Below the pieces are notes generated by a model. It saw nothing but the letters and a program-made list of their open reading frames with translations, made no database searches and was not told the origin of the DNA. A stretch of 64,000 bases of DNA from NCBI GenBank assembly GCA_015231915.1, contig JADGAR010000016.1, forward strand, positions 1-64,000, given 5' to 3'. Shown one piece after another: positions 59,522 to 64,000 of the stretch (the first letter of the stretch is position 1; each line of letters opens with the position of its first letter). Both the position numbers and the translations under genes were made by a program. This stretch comes from Magnetococcales bacterium (GTDB taxonomy: Bacteria > Pseudomonadota > Magnetococcia > Magnetococcales > Magnetaquicoccaceae).

Positions 59522-62056
59522 TCACTGCGTCCGCCTGGCCCGATCCCGAATCACCTCCAGCAGGCGCAGCTTTTTGATCGGCTTGGAGAGAAACAGATCA
59601 CAACCCGCCTCCCGGCTCCGCTCCGCCTCCCCCTCCATGGCATGGGCGGTCAAGGCCAGAATGGGCACTGGCGCCAGACCGTGCTCCCGTTCCCACTGGC
59701 GTATTCTCCGGGTGGCGGTATAGCCGTCCATCACCGGCATCTGCACATCCATCAATACCATGGCATACGCCTTCTCCCGCACCATACGCACCGCCTGCTC
59801 GCCGTTTTCCGCCAGATCCAGCAGATAGGGGGTATTCTTGAGAAATGCCCGCACCAGAATCTGATTGTCCTCGGCATCCTCCACCAACAGAATGCGCAGG
59901 GCGACATCCCGACCCGCCGGCTCCGGCGTCCGCGCCGGCTCCACGGACGGCTCCGGGGGTGCCGCCACCGGACGCAAGGGCAATGTCACGTGAAAGACCG
60001 TGCCCTCCCCCTCCCGGCTCTCCAACCGAATCCCGCCCCCCATTCGTTCCACCAGGCTCCGCGCCAGGGTCAACCCCAGGCCGCTCCCGCCGAAACGACG
60101 GGTAATGCTGACATCCGCCTGGGCAAAGGCATTGAAGATCAACTCTTTCTTCTCCTCCGGAATGCCGATACCGGTATCCTCCACGCACAGATGCAGCAAC
60201 GGTTCCGGCCCCTCGCCCACCCCGGCCCGCAAGGTGATGGCGCCCTGCTCGGTGAATTTGACCGCATTGCCCATCAGGTTGAACATCACCTGCCGCAACC
60301 GCACCTCATCGCCCAGCACCCATGCGGGCAGATCGTCCGCCAACAGGCAATGCAACCCGATCCCCTTGCCCTGGGCCAACACACCCACCATCCCGGCCAC
60401 CTCGCGCAGCAACGTGTGGATCTCCACCGGTTCCTCGACGAAGTGCAGTTGATTGGCCTGAATCCGGGAATAATCCAGAATCTGATTGATCAAATCCAGC
60501 AGGGCGTTCCCCGCGCCTTGCAGCCGTCGCAGGCACTCCCGCTGCTCCGCGTCCAGGGCGCCCTCCATCAATACGTCCCCCATGCCGAGAATCACATTCA
60601 GCGGGGTGCGGATCTCGTGGCTCATCACCGCCAGAAACTCCCCCTTGGCCTGACTGGCCGCATCCGCCGCCAGCTTGGCCCGCCGCAGATCCTCCTCCAT
60701 GCGCTTGCGCTCGGTGATGTCGGTGGAGATTCCGCACACCGCGTAGGGTTTGCCGTCGCTCCCCTTCAGAGAAAATTTGATGGAGATATAGGTATGCATG
60801 CCATCCTCGAGGGGGAGCTGCTCCTCGATGGTGATCGGATCCGCGCTTGCCAGGGCCATGCGGTCATGCTCCTGGAACTGTCTGGCCACCCCCTCCGGAA
60901 AGGCATCGCAATCCCTTTTCGACAAGATATTGCCCGGATCCGTACCCAACAGCTCTTCAAGACGACGATTCACGAAGAGATAGCGTCCTGACAAATCTTT
61001 CAAAAAAACAATTGCAGATGTATTGTTAAGAATATCCTGCAACCTCTGCTCACTGACGCGCAGTTTCTCTTCGGCCCGTTGCCGCTCGACGAGAAATGCC
61101 ACCCTGCGGCGCCGGTCCAGATGCAACCCGGCCAGGGTCAACAAGGCCACCAGCAGAAACAAACCAACCTGGGTCCACATCCCTTGCCGCCAGACGAGAA
61201 AAACCGCCCAGGGATCCCGGCTGGCCATCACCACCAGGGGATGATCGGTGCGCAATCTTTCTGCGGTCACCGTGCGCAGCACCACAAGACGTTGATCGCC
61301 TGTCAGGTAGGCAAGCCCGCGAAAACTCGAAATCTCCCGTCCGCTTTGACGATGCCTGGAATAAAAGGTATCCGGCAAGGCCAGATCCTTGCCGGACAGA
61401 TCCGCCCGTTCCGGGGCCATATGCAACACCTTGCCCTCCCCATGAACAATGGCGGTCCACATGTCCGACGCATAGCGAACCGATTCCATGAGAGGCAAAA
61501 AATAGGCGGGATCCAGAGTGGCGGTGACGACCCCATCGAATTCCCCCCCGGAACCGGGGATCATGCGGGTGATGTTGAGGGAATGCACACCCAGCACGGT
61601 CGTGAACGGAGGCGATACATACAGGATGCCGGCATCGGGATGTGCCCGCGCCTCGCCGAAATAGGGGCGATAGCTGAAATTCTTGCCTTTCAACTCCTTG
61701 CGGTTGCTGGCATCCACATTGCCTGCCGCGTCCATGATGATCAGCGTTCTCACCCCAGGCATGGAGTTGGTCAACGCCGTCAGCATGCGCGCCGCACGTT
61801 GCCAGCCATCCTCCTGGGAGCGCCACACGGGAACGGATTCGCGAATGTATTCCAAGGTCCGATTGGCCGCATCCATCTGGAGCACCATGTTCTCGGCGAT
61901 GACCCGGGTCTGGCTCTGCAACCGCTCCTCTTCGATCCGTTCGATGCGTCCGTACTCCCGGTACACATTCCCTCCGATCCCCAGGCCGAGCACCAGCAAA
62001 AACAGCAGGGTGATGGGGCGCTCCATGAGCGGTCGGTGGAGGTCTCCCGGCTCCAT
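59522..62056 (-). CDS. Cache-PAS hybrid sensor histidine kinase with C-terminal receiver
   Basis: An 844-residue hybrid kinase. TM1 (ITLLFLLVLGLGIGG), a double-Cache-type periplasmic domain with RPYFGEARAHPDAGILYVSP, TM2 near residue 310 (VGLFLLVALLTLAGLHLD), and a PAS domain (VFLKDLSGRYLFVNRRLEEL) come in order. Then follow HisKA (FLAVMSHEIRTPLNVILGMG), HATPase (FGGSGLGLTLARSLVERMGG) and a receiver with Asp in VLMDVQMPVMDGY. It starts 2 bases after the flavin reductase stop, so it is probably translated with it. Cache domains bind small ligands; the ligand is unknown. It ends close to the receptor-like gene. Confidence 0.9.
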   Translation of the reverse strand: MEPGDLHRPLMERPITLLFLLVLGLGIGGNVYREYGRIERIEEERLQSQTRVIAENMVLQMDAANRTLEYIRESVPVWRSQEDGWQRAARMLTALTNSMPGVRTLIIMDAAGNVDASNRKELKGKNFSYRPYFGEARAHPDAGILYVSPPFTTVLGVHSLNITRMIPGSGGEFDGVVTATLDPAYFLPLMESVRYASDMWTAIVHGEGKVLHMAPERADLSGKDLALPDTFYSRHRQSGREISSFRGLAYLTGDQRLVVLRTVTAERLRTDHPLVVMASRDPWAVFLVWRQGMWTQVGLFLLVALLTLAGLHLDRRRRVAFLVERQRAEEKLRVSEQRLQDILNNTSAIVFLKDLSGRYLFVNRRLEELLGTDPGNILSKRDCDAFPEGVARQFQEHDRMALASADPITIEEQLPLEDGMHTYISIKFSLKGSDGKPYAVCGISTDITERKRMEEDLRRAKLAADAASQAKGEFLAVMSHEIRTPLNVILGMGDVLMEGALDAEQRECLRRLQGAGNALLDLINQILDYSRIQANQLHFVEEPVEIHTLLREVAGMVGVLAQGKGIGLHCLLADDLPAWVLGDEVRLRQVMFNLMGNAVKFTEQGAITLRAGVGEGPEPLLHLCVEDTGIGIPEEKKELIFNAFAQADVSITRRFGGSGLGLTLARSLVERMGGGIRLESREGEGTVFHVTLPLRPVAAPPEPSVEPARTPEPAGRDVALRILLVEDAEDNQILVRAFLKNTPYLLDLAENGEQAVRMVREKAYAMVLMDVQMPVMDGYTATRRIRQWEREHGLAPVPILALTAHAMEGEAERSREAGCDLFLSKPIKKLRLLEVIRDRARRTQ

Positions 62057-62058
62057 CT

Positions 62059-63129
62059 TCAGACATCCAACGCCAAATCGCTGGCGGGCCTGGCGACGCA
62101 CGGCAAACAGTACCCCTCTTCCGGACGATAATCGGGCGGTTCGGCATAGGCCACAGTGCCGGAAAGGATCAGGGCCTCGCAGGTCCCGCACGCCCCGGCA
62201 CGACATCCGCAGGGCAGCGCGATGCCGTGCCTGTCGGCCAATTCCAGCAGGGATTCGGCATCGTCCTCCCACACCAGGGTGCGACCGGAACGCAAGAAGG
62301 TGACCGCATGTCCCAAGGTCGTCGCGGACGACCCGGCAACGGCCCGCAACCAGGACGCCGGCCCGAACGCCTCGTGATGGATCCGCTCTTCCGCCACGCC
62401 CAGCCCCCGCAAGCCGGCGATCATGCCGGCCATCATGGCCGTGGGACCACACACATAATACCGACAGGCCGCAAACGACGGAATCTGCCCCACGAGGTCG
62501 GGTTCCACCCGTCCGAAGTGGACGAAGGCCCCTCCCCCCGCTTCTTCCGGCAATGGACGACTGAGACAAAACCGCAAATGGAAATCGGCTCGGGAATGGG
62601 CCAGATGATCCAGATACTCCCGGCGCACCAGTTCGTCGCCGTTGCGCACCCCATAAAACAGCCAGGTTTCCCGCGGGGTCGGCGACGCGAAATTGGCCTC
62701 CAGCATGCTCAACATCGGGGTGATACCGATCCCGCCCGCGATCAGAACCAAGGGATCCCGGCCTGCGTCGAGCACGAACCCTCCTCCGGGAGACCTGGCC
62801 AGCAGCCGATCCCCCTCCCGCACCCGGTCGTGGATGTGGTTGGAAACCAGCCCCGCCGGCGAGACGAGCCGCTTGACGGAAATCCGGTATTCCCGATCAC
62901 CGGGTCCCGCAGACAGGGTATAGCAGCGCACGGCCTCCCTGGTCTGGCCGCTGACCGGATCATGCACCTCGAACCGCAGGGTGAGAAACTGTCCAGGCCG
63001 GTAGGTCGGCAGCGGTTCGTCATCCGCAGGCATCAAGCGCAAGGTGCGGACACTCCTTCCGGGATCTTCGTATCCCATGCCCACCACACGCAACACCCGC
63101 CACCCGTACCACTCCTGACTTTCGTTCAT
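62059..63129 (-). CDS. FAD/NAD(P)-binding oxidoreductase with C-terminal 2Fe-2S ferredoxin domain
   Basis: A 356-residue electron-transfer flavoprotein in the domain order FAD-binding (RPGQFLTLRFEV, RCYTLSAGP), NAD-binding (LIAGGIGITPMLSML, YYVCGPTAMMAGM) and a C-terminal plant-type 2Fe-2S ferredoxin (LPCGCRAGACGTCEALILSG then YCLPCVARP). Similar to Hcr/phenol-hydroxylase-reductase-type proteins. The start at ATG 63129 has GAGG 5 bases before. It is directly coupled to a hybrid kinase gene, hinting at redox input to signalling. No oxygenase or Hcp partner gene lies beside it, so its acceptor is unknown. Confidence 0.88.
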   Translation of the reverse strand: MNESQEWYGWRVLRVVGMGYEDPGRSVRTLRLMPADDEPLPTYRPGQFLTLRFEVHDPVSGQTREAVRCYTLSAGPGDREYRISVKRLVSPAGLVSNHIHDRVREGDRLLARSPGGGFVLDAGRDPLVLIAGGIGITPMLSMLEANFASPTPRETWLFYGVRNGDELVRREYLDHLAHSRADFHLRFCLSRPLPEEAGGGAFVHFGRVEPDLVGQIPSFAACRYYVCGPTAMMAGMIAGLRGLGVAEERIHHEAFGPASWLRAVAGSSATTLGHAVTFLRSGRTLVWEDDAESLLELADRHGIALPCGCRAGACGTCEALILSGTVAYAEPPDYRPEEGYCLPCVARPASDLALDV

Positions 63130-63280
63130 AATGTCCTCAACAAAAATGCTTATCCCACCCTTCCCGGAACCCGATAGAAAAATCGAGTAAAACATGTTAT
63201 CCGGCATTGTATCGGACAATGCTCTCCATTTCCAGTCCGACGGAGGCGTGCGGGCACGTACGCCGGTGAGGAGATCTTTT

Positions 63281-64000
63281 GTGAAGTTGCCTTGGCTCGG
63301 CAGGACCTTGCTTTGGTTTTGCCTGATTTTTCCGCCGATTATTGCGATCATCCCTCCGGTTTGCGGAGCGGAGCGCAAGGTCACGGTGGGCGTCTACCAG
63401 AACGAGCCGAGCGTCTACGCGGACCAGGACGGTGCCATCAAGGGATTTTACATCGATCTGTTGGAACATACCGCCGCCAGGGAAGGGTGGCAACTGGTCT
63501 ATGTACTCGATTCCTGGGAGAATATCTTTCGCAAGCTGCTGATCGGCGAACTCGATCTGCTGGTGGGCATCGCCTACACCCAGGAGCGGGCGGAAAAGGT
63601 GGATTTCACTCAAGAGAGCGCCTTTTCCAACTGGGGACAGGCCTATCTGTGGAATCCGGACCTGGATGCCATCCCCAAACTGAAAAACCGCATCGTGGCG
63701 GGATTGCAGGACGATATCTATTTCCTCCGTTTCCGGGCCATGCTGGATCAATTCGGCATCAAGCACCAGTCCATGGCAATGCCGGATTACGAGTCCGTCC
63801 TGCAAACCGTTGCCCGCAACGACGCGGATGTGGGCATCATCCCCCGCTCGACCGGCACCTTGCTGGACAAACGGTATGATGTCTACAAGAGTTCCATCGT
63901 CTGCTGCCCCATGGAGATCCGCTTTGCGGTGCCCCGGCAACGCAACGCCGACCTGCTGCGGGCGCTGGACCGGGATCTGCGGGAGATGAAGGGGGACAAC
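63281..64000 (+). CDS. Periplasmic solute-binding-domain protein (3' end outside window)
   Basis: At least 240 residues, running off the window. A GTG start has GAGGAG 7 bases upstream. The signal peptide (LLWFCLIFPPIIAIIPPVCG) leads into a family 3 solute-binding domain: VGVYQNEPSVYADQDGAIKG, DLLVGIAYTQERAEKVDFTQ, and DADVGIIPRSTGTLLD. Such domains are either free periplasmic binding proteins or N-terminal sensors of kinases and diguanylate cyclases. The divergent reductase-kinase pair suggests a sensor. Total length and C-terminal domains cannot be seen. Confidence 0.8.
   Translation, partial: MKLPWLGRTLLWFCLIFPPIIAIIPPVCGAERKVTVGVYQNEPSVYADQDGAIKGFYIDLLEHTAAREGWQLVYVLDSWENIFRKLLIGELDLLVGIAYTQERAEKVDFTQESAFSNWGQAYLWNPDLDAIPKLKNRIVAGLQDDIYFLRFRAMLDQFGIKHQSMAMPDYESVLQTVARNDADVGIIPRSTGTLLDKRYDVYKSSIVCCPMEIRFAVPRQRNADLLRALDRDLREMKGDN

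Overview
The window is a GC-rich (often 60-75% G+C) chromosomal segment of a respiring, motile proteobacterium. It carries a complete periplasmic nitrate reductase operon, a type IV pilus minor-pilin/PilY1 operon, a CheA/CheY sensory cluster, ordinary housekeeping genes (accA, pgk, bipA, queE, selO) and many two-component proteins. The nap gene order, the Cache-domain sensors and the overall style would fit a Magnetococcia-like or other deep-branching alpha/gamma/zeta-type proteobacterium. I cannot fix the taxon from the sequence. No tRNA, rRNA, CRISPR array, insertion sequence or phage module was seen. No gap between genes exceeds about 240 bases.

Layout. 1-3581 (+): the end of trkH, then a KdpD-like histidine kinase and a KdpE-like regulator, overlapping. 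3594-9078 (-): napDAGHBC, preceded by two FNR-type boxes. 9234-12859 (-): beta-carbonic anhydrase, a ZntB/CorA-type transporter, and a long MgtE with a duplicated N-domain. 13094-16596 (+): a B12-binding-type radical SAM protein with an O-methyltransferase, then accA. 16597-17612 (-): uracil-DNA glycosylase and a small AT-rich orphan. 17819-20711 (+): a haem-copper-like membrane protein with an ABC exporter. 20724-26344: a surface-glycan cluster (FemAB-like transferase, PLP aminotransferase, two glycosyltransferases, FkbM-like methyltransferase). 26366-31089 (-): a YhaN/YhaO (SbcCD-like) pair. 31156-32352: three small proteins, one behind a sigma-54-like promoter. 32553-34875: selO and an aldo/keto reductase. 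34904-42858 (-): pilE-fimT-pilV-pilW-pilX-pilY1.

42944-46600 (-) is the most unusual part. It holds three translationally coupled genes of locally very low G+C, ending in an ATPase with the variant P-loop KGGVGRT and a long TPR-like tail. That ATPase type is known from bacterial conflict/defence systems, and the two upstream partners are unrecognised. The first gene appears to need a -1 shift at a run of six A. This is the best candidate for an undescribed system.

46619-53845: bipA, two small proteins (one an Hpt domain), a family 2 glycosyltransferase with pgk, queE, a TorF-type porin and a degenerate ThiE-like protein. 53906-59463 (+): STAS, CheY, CheA and a receptor-like protein without the usual chemoreceptor signalling tip. 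59522-63129 (-): a 2Fe-2S flavin reductase followed 2 bases later by a Cache-PAS hybrid histidine kinase. 63281-end (+): the start of a periplasmic solute-binding-domain protein that runs off the window.

Functionally, the window joins anaerobic respiration and redox sensing with surface structures and signalling. Most operons are built from genes that overlap by 4 bases (ATGA).
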